A DNA stretch of 64,000 nt from Halobacterium sp. R2-5 (lineage in GTDB: Archaea > Halobacteriota > Halobacteria > Halobacteriales > Halobacteriaceae): contig NZ_JAANTH010000001.1 in NCBI RefSeq assembly GCF_011734195.1, positions 372,001 through 436,000 of the forward strand, written 5' to 3'. The notes below the pieces were generated by a model. It searched no databases, was not told the DNA's origin, and worked only from the letters and a program-made list of their open reading frames with translations. This document shows positions 43,739-53,134 of this stretch, piece by piece (position 1 is the first letter of the stretch; the number at the start of each line of letters is the position of its first letter). The position numbers and the translations under genes were made by a program.

Positions 43739-43750
43739 CATAAGAATATC
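43739..43750. promoter_or_regulatory. Bidirectional TATA-like patch, UspA and SDR genes
   Basis: CATAAGAATATC is the only AT-rich patch in the 60-base divergent region. It is 25-36 nt from the start codons on both sides and can be read as a TATA box in both directions. Confidence 0.5.
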
Positions 43751-43774
43751 CCGTGCCGGACGGGAGTGTGAGGT

Positions 43775-44515
43775 ATGCTCTCGCCCGACCTCGGCGACCG
43801 CACCGCGCTCGTCACCGGCGGCAGCCGCGGCCTCGGTCGCGCGCTCTGCCTGTCGCTGGCCGAGTGCGGCGCCAGCGTCGCCGTCCACTACCACTCCAGC
43901 GAGGACGCCGCCCGCGAGACCGCCGCCGACGCCGTCGACGCGGGCGCGCCGGACGCCGCAACCGTGCAGGGCGACGTCACCGACCCCGGGGGCGTGGACG
44001 ACATCTTCGCCGCCGCCGAGGCCGAACTCGGCACTGTGGACGTGCTCGTGAACAACGTCGGGGACTTCGCACCCGGCCACTGGGAGGACCTCGACTTCGA
44101 GACGTGGAACCGCGTCTTCGACACGAACCTCACCGGGACGTACCTCTGCTCGAAGCGCGCGCTCGACGGGATGCGCGACCAGCAGTGGGGCCGCATCGTC
44201 AACGTCGGGTACGCGTCCTCCGAGAAGGGCCTGGTCTCCCCGAAGAACTTCCCGTACTTCGCCGCCAAGCAGGGCGTGCTGATGTTCACGCGGATGCTCG
44301 CCGCCGACACCCAGGACGACGGCATCACGGTCAACGCCGTCTCCCCGTACGTCGTCGAAACCTCGGACGAGTTCCCCGAGGACGCCCCGCGCGGCCGCTG
44401 GGCCTCGACCGACGACGTCGCGCAGGCGGTCCGGTTCTTCTGCGACGAAGCATCGGAGTACATCTCCGGGGAGAACGTGGAAGTGGACGGCGGGTGGCTG
44501 CCGGAAGACGTGTAG
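43775..44515 (+). CDS. Short-chain dehydrogenase/reductase
   Basis: 246 residues of the classical SDR family: cofactor loop 'TGGSRGLGRAL' (15-25), 'NNVGDF', and catalytic 'FPYFAAKQ' (Tyr-x3-Lys), with the end 'YISGENVEVDGGWLPEDV'. Related to FabG-like 3-oxoacyl reductases and to sugar dehydrogenases; substrate unknown. The final 42 nucleotides of the gene, including the stop codon, are repeated twice more in the 285 bases that follow. Confidence 0.9.
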   Translation: MLSPDLGDRTALVTGGSRGLGRALCLSLAECGASVAVHYHSSEDAARETAADAVDAGAPDAATVQGDVTDPGGVDDIFAAAEAELGTVDVLVNNVGDFAPGHWEDLDFETWNRVFDTNLTGTYLCSKRALDGMRDQQWGRIVNVGYASSEKGLVSPKNFPYFAAKQGVLMFTRMLAADTQDDGITVNAVSPYVVETSDEFPEDAPRGRWASTDDVAQAVRFFCDEASEYISGENVEVDGGWLPEDV

Positions 44516-44800
44516 CGGTTTTTTGGTGCAGATTTTGCGGCGCGAGCCGCGTAACGGCGAGCGCCGCAAAAAGGTGCGTGTAGGACGTGGAAGTGGACGG
44601 TGGGTGGCTGCCGGAAGACGTGTAGCATCCGCGAGCGCAGCGAGCGGTTCACTGCCGGAGCGGGGCTCCGCCCCGCGGAGGCAGGTCTTTTTAGCGTAGA
44701 TTTTTGCGCCGAGTGGTGCCCGAAGCGACCAGCGGGAGCGAGGACACCCGAGGCGCAAAAAGGTACGTGTGCGGCGGGTGGCTGCCGGAAGACGTGTAGC
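44475..44800 (+). repeat. Three copies of the SDR gene 3' end with intervening hairpins
   Basis: Copy 1 (44475-44516) is the true gene end. Copy 2 (44585-44626, one mismatch in 42) and copy 3 (44772-44800, last 29 nt) follow it. Both gaps contain a T-tract, a second T-tract running into GCGGC or GCGCC, a hairpin, and CGCAAAAAGGTRCGTGT. The second gap also holds a 55-nt insertion with a GCGGGGC stem. No protein is encoded; 44516-44862 is otherwise empty. Confidence 0.85.
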
Positions 44801-44862
44801 GTGGGGAGCCACGCGCCCCGGAATGCGCGAACGACCGTCCCGTGATCGCTTCGAGCGCCCCT

Positions 44863-45048
44863 TCAGTCGCCGCTCCACGGCCCGACGCCGAAGACGTTCC
44901 CGAGCACCCAGCCGGCGAGGAACGGCACGACGACGGCGAGACAGCCGAGCCCGACCCAGCGCGCGGGCGGCGGCTGCAGCGCGAGGTAGACGAGGTACGC
45001 GGTCCCCACGACGGGGAGCAGCCGGGCGAGCACCGAGTCCGATGCCAT
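44863..45048 (-). CDS. Small two-helix membrane protein
   Basis: 61 residues with two hydrophobic helices (about 8-22 and 30-50) joined by 'QPPPARWVG', ending 'GNVFGVGPWSGD'. Short, so support is the ATG at 45048, the hydrophobic pattern and clean boundaries. No function can be proposed. Its stop faces the end of the SDR tail repeats. Confidence 0.62.
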   Translation of the reverse strand: MASDSVLARLLPVVGTAYLVYLALQPPPARWVGLGCLAVVVPFLAGWVLGNVFGVGPWSGD

Positions 45049-45144
45049 GGCGTCGGGTACCGCGCTCGCACGGAAGAACCCACCTGTGTCGCCGCGTTGC
45101 GTCGAACGGTACACCTTTGCTCCCGCACTCAGTCACGCCGGGAC

Positions 45145-45615
45145 ATGCACGAGCGAGCCGCGGAGTTCGTCGAGCGGGCGCGCGAGGAGTACGGCGTCGA
45201 CGTGAACGTCCACGAGTTCGACGAGGGGACGAAGACCGCGGCGGACGCGGCCGACGCGGTCGGCTGCGACGTCGCGCAGATCGCGTCCAGCATCGTCGTG
45301 GTCGCGGACGACGAGCCGGTGGTCGTGGTGACCAGCGGCGCGAACCGCGTGGACCTCGAGAAGGTCGCGGTCTACCGGGACGCCAGCGACGCCCGGATGG
45401 CGGAGGCCGACGAGGTGAAGGAGGCGACCGGCTGGAGCATCGGGGGCGTGCCGCCCATCTGCCACGCGACGGCCGTTCCCGTCCTGCTGGACGACACGCT
45501 CCTCGACCACGACGAGGTGTGGGCGGCGGCAGGCACGCCGACCGCGGTCTGGCCCATCGAGCCCGAGCGCCTCCGCGACCTCGCTGACGCGGACGCCGTC
45601 GACGTCGCGGAGTGA
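45145..45615 (+). CDS. YbaK/EbsC family aminoacyl-tRNA deacylase
   Basis: 156 residues of the YbaK/ProX fold, which edits mischarged tRNAs such as Cys- or Ala-tRNA(Pro). 'HEFDEGTKTAADAADAVGC', 'IASSIVVVADDEPVVVVTSGANRV', the Lys in 'DEVKEATGWSIGGVPPICH', then 'LLDDTLLDHDEVWAAAGTP' match well. ATG 45145 gives the normal start. The following gap contains a C-rich then T6 stretch that could terminate it. Confidence 0.9.
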   Translation: MHERAAEFVERAREEYGVDVNVHEFDEGTKTAADAADAVGCDVAQIASSIVVVADDEPVVVVTSGANRVDLEKVAVYRDASDARMAEADEVKEATGWSIGGVPPICHATAVPVLLDDTLLDHDEVWAAAGTPTAVWPIEPERLRDLADADAVDVAE

Positions 45616-45664
45616 GCGCTGCCGGCAGCCCGACTTTTTTGCTGGCATCACTCGACTGTCACGT

Positions 45665-46609
45665 ATGGACGACGACCTCCACCCGCAGGCCGCGGCGGCG
45701 CTCGAACGCCGCGAGAAGCTCCCGCTGTCGTCGCTGCGCCGCGTCGGCGTGCGGCCGCTACGCTTGCTGATGCGGGCGTCGAGCTGGTGGCAGAACCGCG
45801 ACCCGCCGGCGGTCGGGCGCGTCGTCGACCGCTCGATTCCCGGGCCGGACGGCGACCTCCGCGTCCGGCTCTACCGGCCAGAGGGCGACGGTCCGTTCCC
45901 GACGGTCGTCTTCTACCACGGGGGCGGGTTCGTGCTCGGGAGTATCGAGTCCCACGACCTGTTCTGCCGGCACCTCACCCGCGAGAGCGGCTGCGTCGTG
46001 GTGTCCGTCGACTACCGGCTGGCTCCCGAGCACCCGTTCCCGGCCGCCGTCGAGGACGCGTCTGCCGCGCTCGAATGGGCGGCCGACAACCCGGACGCGC
46101 TCGCCGGCACGGGCGACCTCGCGGTCGTCGGGGACTCCGCGGGCGGGACGCTCGCGGCCGTCGCGGCGCTGATGGCCGCCGAGCGAGACGGCCCCGACGT
46201 CGACTACCAGTACCTGCTGTACCCGGGCGTCGGCGTCGAGGAAGACCAGGCGTCCGTCCGCGAGCACGCCGGGAAGGTGCTCGCCGAGGACGACCTCCAG
46301 TGGTTCCGTGAGTGCTACTACGGCTCCGAGATTCACGAGCGCAACCCCTACGCGGACCCGACGAACGCCTGCGACCTCTCGGGAGTCGCGCCCGCGACCG
46401 TGCTCACCGCGGGGTTCGACCCGCTCCGCGACGGCGGCCGGCGGTACGCCGACCAGCTCGCCGCCGACGGCGTTCCCACGCGCCACGTCGAGTACGAGGA
46501 CGTGATTCACGGCTTCGCGACGATGCTGTCCGCGCCGGACCTCGACCGCGCGCACGAGGCGGTCGCGGACGTCGCTGACGACCTCCGGGCGGCGTTCGGC
46601 GACGCGTAG
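45665..46609 (+). CDS. Alpha/beta hydrolase, hormone-sensitive lipase family
   Basis: 314 residues of the HSL (esterase IV) family: oxyanion 'YHGGGFVLGSIESHD', nucleophile 'VVGDSAGGTLAA', Asp in 'TAGFDPLRDGGRRYA', His in 'VIHGFATML'. It should hydrolyse short acyl esters. An N-terminal helical cap of about 50 residues is present. The stop TAG (46607-46609) immediately abuts the stop of the convergent gene. Confidence 0.92.
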   Translation: MDDDLHPQAAAALERREKLPLSSLRRVGVRPLRLLMRASSWWQNRDPPAVGRVVDRSIPGPDGDLRVRLYRPEGDGPFPTVVFYHGGGFVLGSIESHDLFCRHLTRESGCVVVSVDYRLAPEHPFPAAVEDASAALEWAADNPDALAGTGDLAVVGDSAGGTLAAVAALMAAERDGPDVDYQYLLYPGVGVEEDQASVREHAGKVLAEDDLQWFRECYYGSEIHERNPYADPTNACDLSGVAPATVLTAGFDPLRDGGRRYADQLAADGVPTRHVEYEDVIHGFATMLSAPDLDRAHEAVADVADDLRAAFGDA

Positions 46610-47182
46610 CTACTCGTTCTCGAGCGCGTCGAGGATACAGGCCGCGGCGACGACTGCTTCTCTGGGCACGTCGCTGGCGTCGTCGATGGTGACGGTGTAG
46701 GCGTCCCGCAGCGAGAACTTCCCGCGCACGTCCCCGACGTGGTCCCCGTCCGCGTCGAGTATCTCGTAGCGGTTCGGAATCAGGTTCGCGATGCCGACGA
46801 CGTGCCGGAGCACCGAGAGCAGCCTGCTCTTCGAGCGAATCGTCGCCAGCGCCTCGCCCGTCTCGGGGTCGCGAACCGTCCAGTTCTCCACGAACAGCGA
46901 GAGGTCCTCGTCGAGCACGACGATTTCCTCGCCCGTGCCGGCGTCCGTGATGGTGTAATTGCCTGCGATGTCAGTGATGCCACCGGCCTTCACGGTGAAC
47001 GCGTCCGCGCCGTCGCCCGTGACGAACGGGAACTCCTCTTTCAGGCGGAACAGCTTCTGCTTGCCGCGCAGGACCACGTCGCCCGCGCTGTCGCGGACGG
47101 CGTACTTGTTCCGAATCAGGGACTGCCGGACCTCGTAGCGGTCGTCGTCGAGGTCCACCGTGGAGATGTCGTAGGAGGGCAT
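46610..47182 (-). CDS. LURP-one-related (tubby-like) protein
   Basis: 190 residues with the LOR/DUF567 beta-barrel pattern: 'YDISTVDLDDDRYEVRQSLI', 'NKYAVRDSAGDVVLRGKQKLFRL', 'YTITDAGTGEEIVVLDEDLS', 'NRYEILDADGDHVGDVRGKFS'. The fold is related to tubby and phospholipid scramblase; function in archaea is unknown. ATG 47182 was chosen because residues before it are not family-like. Divergent from uvrA. Confidence 0.8.
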   Translation of the reverse strand: MPSYDISTVDLDDDRYEVRQSLIRNKYAVRDSAGDVVLRGKQKLFRLKEEFPFVTGDGADAFTVKAGGITDIAGNYTITDAGTGEEIVVLDEDLSLFVENWTVRDPETGEALATIRSKSRLLSVLRHVVGIANLIPNRYEILDADGDHVGDVRGKFSLRDAYTVTIDDASDVPREAVVAAACILDALENE

Positions 47183-47278
47183 CTGTCTGCTAACGGGTGC
47201 GTCGCGCGCGGACAAAAGGGTTCGTACGGTCGCCGAGACCGACAGACCTTCACTGGCTCGTGCGGTAATAAACGCCTA

Positions 47279-50251
47279 ATGAGCGATGACTACATCGAGG
47301 TCCGCGGGGCCGAGGAGAACAACCTCGACGACCTCGACGTGAAGATTCCACGAGAGTCACTGAACGTGGTGACCGGCCTCTCCGGGTCGGGGAAGTCGTC
47401 GCTGGCCTTCCAGACGATCTACGCCGAGGGCCAGCGCCGGTACATCGAGAGCCTGTCGGCGTACGCCCGGAACTTCCTCGGGCAGATGGACAAGCCCCAG
47501 GTCGAGTCCGTGGAGGGCCTCTCGCCCGCCATCAGCATCGACCAGAAGAACGCCGCGAACAACCCCCGGTCGACCGTGGGGACGGTCACGGAACTCCACG
47601 ACTACCTCCGCTTGCTGTACGCCCGCGTCGGCGTCCCGCACTGTCCGGAGTGCGGCCGCGAGGTCGGCGAGCAGTCCGCCCAGCAGATGGTCCGCCGCAT
47701 CCTCGAACTCCCCGAGGGAACGAAGGCGAAGATCGCGGCGCCGGTCGTCCGCGACCAGAAGGGGGCCTTCGAGGACCGCTTCGACGACCTCGTCAGCGAG
47801 GGCTACTCCCGCGTGGAGGTCGACGGCGAGGCGTACGACCTCGCGTACGACCGCCCCGAGTTAGACGAGAACTACGACCACACTGTCGACGTCGTGGTCG
47901 ACCGCGTAGTCGTCAGCGAGGACAACCGCTCCCGAATCACCGACAGCGTCGAGACCGCCCTGGAGGAGGCCGACGGCGTCCTGAAGGTCGTCGTTCCCGA
48001 CGCCGCCGACGACCTCGAACTCGGCGGTGCCACGGCGCGCTCGACGGGCGACCTCGCCGACGAGGACGACGAGGACCGCCTCGTCGTGGAGTTCAGCGAG
48101 GACCTCGCCTGTACGCACTGCGGCATCGACATCAGCGAGATCGAGACGCGCTCGTTCTCCTTCAACAGCCCGCACGGCGCGTGCCCGGAGTGTGAGGGCA
48201 TCGGGAACACGAAGGAGGTCAGCGAGGACCTCGTCGTCGTCGACGAGAGCAAGCCGGTCAAGCACGTCTTCGAGGCGTGGAGCTACAACCGCTCGTACTA
48301 CCAGACGCGGCTGGACGCGGTGGCCGAGCACTTCGGCATCGGACTCGACACGCCGTTCGAGGACCTCGACGAGGACGTCCAGCAGGCGTTCCTCTACGGC
48401 ACCGACGAGGACGTCGTCTTCAAGCGCAACACGAAGAACGGCGTGCGCCGCAAGGAGAAGCCCTTCGAGGGCGTCATCCCGAACCTCGAACGCCGCTACG
48501 TCGAGACCGACTCCGACAGCACCCGCGACCACATCGAGGAGTACATGTCCGTCACGACGTGCCCCGCGTGTGACGGCACGCGCCTCAAGCCCGAGTCCCG
48601 CGCGGTGCTCGTCGACGGTACGCCCATCACCGAAGTCAACCGCATGAGCATCGGGGACGCGCTCGAACACTTCGAGGGGATGGAGGAGCGCTTCGACGCC
48701 CGCGACCGCAAAATCGCCGAGGAGATTCTCAAGGAGATTCGCGCACGCCTCGGCTTCATGACGGAGGTCGGCCTCGAGTACCTCACGCTCGACCGCGAAG
48801 CGTCCACGCTCTCGGGCGGCGAGAGCCAGCGCATCCGCCTCGCCACCCAGATCGGCTCCGGGCTCGTGGGCGTGCTGTACGTCCTCGACGAGCCCTCCAT
48901 CGGCCTCCACCAGCGCGACAACGACCGCCTCCTGAACACGCTCGAAGAGCTCCGGGACCTCGGGAACACGCTCGTCGTCGTCGAGCACGACGAGGAGACG
49001 ATGCGGCGCGCGGACAACGTCGTGGACATGGGGCCAGGGCCGGGCCGCCACGGCGGCGACGTCGTCGCGAACGGCGACGTCGAGGACCTCATGGCCGCCG
49101 AGGAGTCCATCACCGGCGACTACCTCGCGGGCCGCGAGCAGATTCCCGTCCCCGAGGAGCGCCGCGACTGGGAGGACACCATCACCATCGAGGGCGCCCG
49201 CCAGCACAACCTCCGCGACCTCGACGTCGACCTCCCGGTCGGCGCGTTCACCGCCATCACGGGCGTCTCGGGCTCCGGGAAGTCCACGCTGATGCACGAC
49301 ATCCTCTACAAGGGCCTCGCCCGCGAGATGAACGACAACACCAGCGTCGACCCCGGCGACCACGACGCCATCGAGGGCCTCGACAACATCGAGACGGTGC
49401 GGCTCATCGACCAGTCCCCCATCGGCCGCACACCCCGCTCGAACCCCGCGACGTACACCGGCGTCTTCGACTACATCCGCGAGAAGTTCGCCGAGACCAA
49501 GCTCGCGAAACAGCGCGGCTACGAGAAGGGGCGCTTCTCGTTCAACGTCAAGGGCGGGCGCTGCGAGGCCTGCGGCGGGCAGGGCACGCAGAAGATCGAG
49601 ATGAACTTCCTCTCGGACGTCCACGTCCCCTGCGAGGAGTGCGGCGGCGACCGCTACAACGACGAGACCCTCGACGTCACGTTCAAGGACGCGACCATCG
49701 CTGACGTCCTCGACATGAGCGTCGAGGAGGCCTACGAGTTCTTCGAGGCGGACAGCCGCCTCGGCCGCCGCCTCAAGCTCCTGATGGACGTCGGCCTCGA
49801 CTACATGAAGCTCGGCCAGCCGTCCACGACCCTCTCCGGCGGCGAAGCGCAGCGCGTCAAGCTCGCCGAGGAGCTCGGGAAGAAGGACTCCGGCGACACC
49901 CTCTACCTGCTCGACGAGCCCACGACGGGCCTCCACAGCGCCGACGAGCGAAAGCTCATCGAGGTGCTCCAGCGGCTCACCGACCGCGGCAACACCGTCG
50001 TCGTCATCGAGCACGAACTCGACCTCGTGAAGAACGCCGACCACGTCGTCGACCTCGGCCCCGAGGGCGGCGAGCACGGCGGCGACCTCGTCGCCAGCGG
50101 CACTCCCGAGGAGGTCGCGCACGACGACGACAGCCACACCGGCCGCTACCTCCGCGACAAGCTCCCGCGCGTCGACCTGGAGGGGCCGCGCAGCGACCGC
50201 GAGAAGCCCGCGGCCGACGAACAGGCCGCTCCCACCGCAGACGACGACTGA
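47279..50251 (+). CDS. uvrA: Excinuclease ABC subunit A
   Basis: 990 residues, the damage-sensing ATPase of UvrABC nucleotide excision repair. Walker A '[12 protein letters not shown]' (near 33) and '[13 protein letters not shown]', two ABC signatures ('[12 protein letters not shown]', '[12 protein letters not shown]'), zinc modules 'CPECGREV...' and 'CEACGGQG...CEECGG', and the UvrB-binding region are present. The C-terminus adds an acidic tail. ATG 47279 is 9 bp after TAATAAAC. uvrB and uvrC are not in the window. Followed 8 nt after the stop by a hairpin repeat. Confidence 0.97.
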   Translation: MSDDYIEVRGAEENNLDDLDVKIPRESLNVVTGLSGSGKSSLAFQTIYAEGQRRYIESLSAYARNFLGQMDKPQVESVEGLSPAISIDQKNAANNPRSTVGTVTELHDYLRLLYARVGVPHCPECGREVGEQSAQQMVRRILELPEGTKAKIAAPVVRDQKGAFEDRFDDLVSEGYSRVEVDGEAYDLAYDRPELDENYDHTVDVVVDRVVVSEDNRSRITDSVETALEEADGVLKVVVPDAADDLELGGATARSTGDLADEDDEDRLVVEFSEDLACTHCGIDISEIETRSFSFNSPHGACPECEGIGNTKEVSEDLVVVDESKPVKHVFEAWSYNRSYYQTRLDAVAEHFGIGLDTPFEDLDEDVQQAFLYGTDEDVVFKRNTKNGVRRKEKPFEGVIPNLERRYVETDSDSTRDHIEEYMSVTTCPACDGTRLKPESRAVLVDGTPITEVNRMSIGDALEHFEGMEERFDARDRKIAEEILKEIRARLGFMTEVGLEYLTLDREASTLSGGESQRIRLATQIGSGLVGVLYVLDEPSIGLHQRDNDRLLNTLEELRDLGNTLVVVEHDEETMRRADNVVDMGPGPGRHGGDVVANGDVEDLMAAEESITGDYLAGREQIPVPEERRDWEDTITIEGARQHNLRDLDVDLPVGAFTAITGVSGSGKSTLMHDILYKGLAREMNDNTSVDPGDHDAIEGLDNIETVRLIDQSPIGRTPRSNPATYTGVFDYIREKFAETKLAKQRGYEKGRFSFNVKGGRCEACGGQGTQKIEMNFLSDVHVPCEECGGDRYNDETLDVTFKDATIADVLDMSVEEAYEFFEADSRLGRRLKLLMDVGLDYMKLGQPSTTLSGGEAQRVKLAEELGKKDSGDTLYLLDEPTTGLHSADERKLIEVLQRLTDRGNTVVVIEHELDLVKNADHVVDLGPEGGEHGGDLVASGTPEEVAHDDDSHTGRYLRDKLPRVDLEGPRSDREKPAADEQAAPTADDD

Positions 50252-50259
50252 GCAGGCAC

Positions 50260-50295
50260 TTTTTGCGCTGCGTGGGGCGCCCCACTCGGCAAAAA
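50260..50295 (+). terminator. Hairpin terminator-like core after uvrA
   Basis: T5 then GCGCTGCG, the perfect 12-base palindrome TGGGGCGCCCCA (50273-50284), and CTCGGCAAAAA. It starts 8 nt after the stop. Same frame as the copies after engB and amzA, but with a different inner stem, which shows the stem is kept while its sequence changes. Confidence 0.55.
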
Positions 50296-50502
50296 CTTGC
50301 GGAAAAGCGCCGTCACTCCCACCTCCGGCAGAGCACGGCTCTGCCGTGCTCCCGCTCGCTTCGCTCGCGGGAACTCCGGTGGGGTTCGGCGCCCGAGCGC
50401 TCACTTCGCTCACGGCTCGCTCTGCTCGCCGTTCGTCTTCGAGGCGCGTAGCGCCTCGCACCGCTCGCGCTCGGTGAACCGCGGCCCTCGGGCCGCGGAT
50501 GC
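50260..50502 (+). repeat. Dispersed hairpin repeat, copy after uvrA
   Basis: Shares with the copy after amzA the segments GCCCGAGCGCTCACT, GCTCACGGCTCGC, GAGGCGCGTAGCGCCTCGCA and CTCGGTGAACCGC, in the same order and orientation relative to the upstream gene. An extra palindrome GAGCACGGCTCTGCCGTGCTC (50332-50352 region) is specific to this copy. Confidence 0.68.
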
Positions 50503-50537
50503 TCGCGCCACGCCGCCGGCGGGCTGTCGCCGAACAC

Positions 50538-50543
50538 TTTAGA
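50538..50543 (+). promoter_or_regulatory. TATA-like box of the HNH nuclease gene
   Basis: TTTAGA 24-29 nt before ATG 50567, followed by GATCGGGCGATC, a near-palindrome that could bind a regulator. Confidence 0.45.
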
Positions 50544-50566
50544 TCGGGCGATCCGAAGCGAGCTCC

Positions 50567-51259
50567 ATGTCACGATGGCGCCGCGTCGTCCGACGGGAGC
50601 TCGCCCGGTACCGCGACGACACCGGGTGGCGGGTCGTCGAGTTACAGGAGCTGTACGACCAGCTGGGGCCGGTGCTCCGCGAGGAGTTCCCCGACAACCA
50701 CAACCGGGAAGCGAAGCTCCGGCAGATTCTCCAGCAGCTCGCCGAGCGCGGCGAGATCGCGTTCGTGGACGGCGACGGCACCTACCGGATTCGCGAACTG
50801 GGTGAGACGGCAGCGCCGCTCGAGAACGAGGAGACGGGCGGGGACGGCTGGGAGTACGAGGCCAGCGAGTACGAGACAGCAGTGGGGTCGCGCTCGCTGC
50901 CGACGGCGTTCCGCGAGGCCGTCCTCTCGCGGTACGACACCGAGTGTCCGATCTCCGGCGTCGACCACCCGCGACTGCTCGACGTCGCACACGTGCTGTC
51001 GTGGAGCGACCACGAGTCGCTGCGCACGGACCCGGGCAACGTCGTCGCGCTCGACACGACCCACCACGCGGCCTTCGACGCGGAACTGTACACGCTCGAC
51101 GCCGACTTCCGCCTGCACGTCTCGCCGGCGTTCGAGACGGACAGCGACCACCTGGAGCGAACGCTCCTCGCTCGGGACGGCGAACGCGTCGACGTCGGCC
51201 CCGACCTGCTCGACCCGGCGTACCTCGAACGACGGAACCGGTCGCTGGAGTGGTGGTGA
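50567..51259 (+). CDS. Winged-helix plus HNH endonuclease
   Basis: 230 residues. Residues about 18-76 resemble the winged helix at the C-terminus of DpnI and Dam-replacing proteins: 'VVELQELYDQLGPVLREEF' then 'NREAKLRQILQQLAERGEIAF' and 'GDGTYRI'. Residues about 125-175 form an HNH_2-type nuclease: 'CPISGVDHPRLLDVAHVLSW', 'NVVALDTTHHAAFDAELY' with catalytic His in DVAH, Asn in GNVV and His in HHAAFD. No methyltransferase is next to it. This suggests a restriction or modification-dependent nuclease, inferred from domains only. Confidence 0.8.
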   Translation: MSRWRRVVRRELARYRDDTGWRVVELQELYDQLGPVLREEFPDNHNREAKLRQILQQLAERGEIAFVDGDGTYRIRELGETAAPLENEETGGDGWEYEASEYETAVGSRSLPTAFREAVLSRYDTECPISGVDHPRLLDVAHVLSWSDHESLRTDPGNVVALDTTHHAAFDAELYTLDADFRLHVSPAFETDSDHLERTLLARDGERVDVGPDLLDPAYLERRNRSLEWW

Positions 51260-51352
51260 CTCTCCGCGAACCCAGTGACACGCGGGTAACTCGTTCGGGC
51301 GCGACTCGCCGGTGGGCGCAGGCTCTTTTCCCGGTAGCGACTGTACTCCCGT

Positions 51353-52015
51353 GTGAGCGACCAGACGAAAGCGGACTACGTAGACGACGTGGAAGTGGAC
51401 GACGACTGGGACAGCCACCCGAGCGACGACGAGCTCGCGGAAGCCGTCGAGAACCTCGAAGCGAGCGGCTTCGAGGTGGAGGTCGTCGAGGACGCCGAGG
51501 CCGCCCTCGATGCGCTCGTCGACGAGATTCCGGCGGGCGCGTCCGTGATGAACGGCCACTCCACGACCCTCGAAGAGGTCGGGTTCGACGAGTTCCTGCA
51601 CGGGGACGACCACGACTGGGAGAACCTCGCGGCCGAGGTCTGGAGCATCGACGACGACGAGGAGCGCGACGCCGCTCGCCGTGACGCCCAGGCGGCGGAC
51701 TACTTCCTCGGCAGCGTGAACGGCATCGCTCGCGAGGACGGCGCGCTCGTCGCCGCGGACCTCTCCGGGAGCCGCGTCGGCGCGTACCCGTTCGCCGCCA
51801 AGAACCTCCTGCTCGTCGCGGGCGTGAACAAGGTCGTCGAGGACGTCGAGGCCGCCCGCGAGCGCCTCCACGAGTACGCCTACGCGTTCGAGAACGAGCG
51901 CGCACAGGAGGCCTACGGCGTCGAGAGCTACCCCTCCAAGGAGCTCGTCTACCGCCAGGAGGGCACCGAGGGTCGCACGACCGTCGTGCTCGTCGAGGAG
52001 ACGCTCGGCTACTGA
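51353..52015 (+). CDS. LUD domain protein (LutC-like)
   Basis: 220 residues with the LUD (DUF162) fold: 'EIPAGASVMNGHSTTLEEVGF', 'AADYFLGSVNGIAREDGALVAADLSGSRV', 'NLLLVAGVNKVVEDVEAARERL'. LutC helps lactate oxidation with LutA and LutB, which are absent here, so this may be a stand-alone relative. GTG 51353 is the best start; an acidic 40-residue N-terminal extension precedes the fold. Single gene. Confidence 0.82.
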   Translation: MSDQTKADYVDDVEVDDDWDSHPSDDELAEAVENLEASGFEVEVVEDAEAALDALVDEIPAGASVMNGHSTTLEEVGFDEFLHGDDHDWENLAAEVWSIDDDEERDAARRDAQAADYFLGSVNGIAREDGALVAADLSGSRVGAYPFAAKNLLLVAGVNKVVEDVEAARERLHEYAYAFENERAQEAYGVESYPSKELVYRQEGTEGRTTVVLVEETLGY

Positions 52016-52054
52016 GGGGAAGGCTCTTTCTTCCGGCCGTCGTACGTAGCGTCG

Positions 52055-53134
52055 ATGTACGACTTCGCGGTCGTCGGCGTCGGACCCGCGGGTGCGCGGT
52101 TCGCGCGCCGCGCGGCCGAACGCGGCTACGACGTGGTCGCCTTCGAGCAGGGTGAACTCGGGAAGCCGCTGGCGTGCTCGGGGCACGTCAGCCTCGACGT
52201 CTGGGAGTACGTCCCGGAGGACGCCCGCGAGGAACTGTTCCAGAACGCCATCCACGGCGCGCGCTTCCACCTCGGCGGCGCGGACTCCGAAGCCCACCCG
52301 TTCTACAAGGACGAGCCGATTTCGAACGCGGTCGACCGCGTGCAACTGGACAAGGTGCTCGCGGACGCGGCGCGGGACGCCGGCGCGGACGTCCGCGAAC
52401 GGCACACCGTGACGGCGGTCTCCGAGTTCAACGACCGCGTCGAGCTCACTGTGCGCGGGCCCGAGGAGACGTTCGACGTGACCGCGAAGATGGTCGCGGG
52501 CAGCGACGGCCCGCGATCGCGCGTCCGGGACGCCCTCGGCCTCCCCGACCCGGACGAGTTCCTGCACGGCGCGCTCGCGTTCGACCCCGAACCCGACCAC
52601 GAGCGCTTCGTGGACGTCCACCTCACCGTCCCGGAGTTCTTCGCGTGGCGCATCCCCCGCGGCGAGGGCGGCGTCGAGTACGGGCTCGCGGCCGCGCCCG
52701 GCGAGGACGTACCGGCGCTGTTCGACGCGCTCGTCGAGGACTACGGCGTCGAAATCGAGCACCGCTGCTCGGGCGTCATCCCCATCGGACCGCCGGACAC
52801 CGTCACGAGCACGCGCGGGTTCCTGCTCGGGGACGCGGCCGGCCAGACGAAGCCGTTCACGGGCGGCGGCATCCTCTACGGGATGACGGCCGCGGACTGC
52901 GCCGCGCGCGAAATCGACCCCGACCGGCCGCCCACGCTCACCAGCTACGAGGACGCGTGGCGGGACGAACTCGGCCGCGACATCCAACTGGGCCACCTCG
53001 TCCGCCGCGGGTACTCCGCGCCCCAGCCGGTGCAGCGCGCGGGAATGCGGCTGTTCGAGGGCGAAATCGGCGTCCACATGGACCAGCCGACGAGCCTCTT
53101 CTCGGCGGAACAGCTCCGGGCGTTACTCCGCTGA
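52055..53134 (+). CDS. Geranylgeranyl reductase family protein
   Basis: 359 residues of the GGR family of FAD enzymes that saturate archaeal lipid or quinone side chains. 'VVGVGPAGARFARRAAERG' binds FAD at the N-terminus; 'CSGHVSLDVW' and 'GFLLGDAAGQTKPFTGGGILYGM' are the characteristic later blocks. Substrate may be digeranylgeranyl-glycerol lipids, menaquinone or a polyprenol. Its end overlaps the convergent ygfZ-like gene by 12 bp. Confidence 0.9.
   Translation: MYDFAVVGVGPAGARFARRAAERGYDVVAFEQGELGKPLACSGHVSLDVWEYVPEDAREELFQNAIHGARFHLGGADSEAHPFYKDEPISNAVDRVQLDKVLADAARDAGADVRERHTVTAVSEFNDRVELTVRGPEETFDVTAKMVAGSDGPRSRVRDALGLPDPDEFLHGALAFDPEPDHERFVDVHLTVPEFFAWRIPRGEGGVEYGLAAAPGEDVPALFDALVEDYGVEIEHRCSGVIPIGPPDTVTSTRGFLLGDAAGQTKPFTGGGILYGMTAADCAAREIDPDRPPTLTSYEDAWRDELGRDIQLGHLVRRGYSAPQPVQRAGMRLFEGEIGVHMDQPTSLFSAEQLRALLR

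Larger units (their letters stand above)
50252..50566. other. Non-coding region after uvrA
   Basis: This 315-base stretch contains a dispersed repeat (50260-50502) and the promoter of the HNH gene (50538 on). No coding frame with the right composition is visible on either strand. Confidence 0.6.

Noticed and set aside
44600-44845. Small frame across the SDR tail repeats
   Set aside because: Arises from repeated gene ends and hairpins; no start signal or coding character.
47861-50461. 866-codon frame antisense to uvrA
   Set aside because: Sits opposite a full-length UvrA and mirrors its codons; no domain or promoter.
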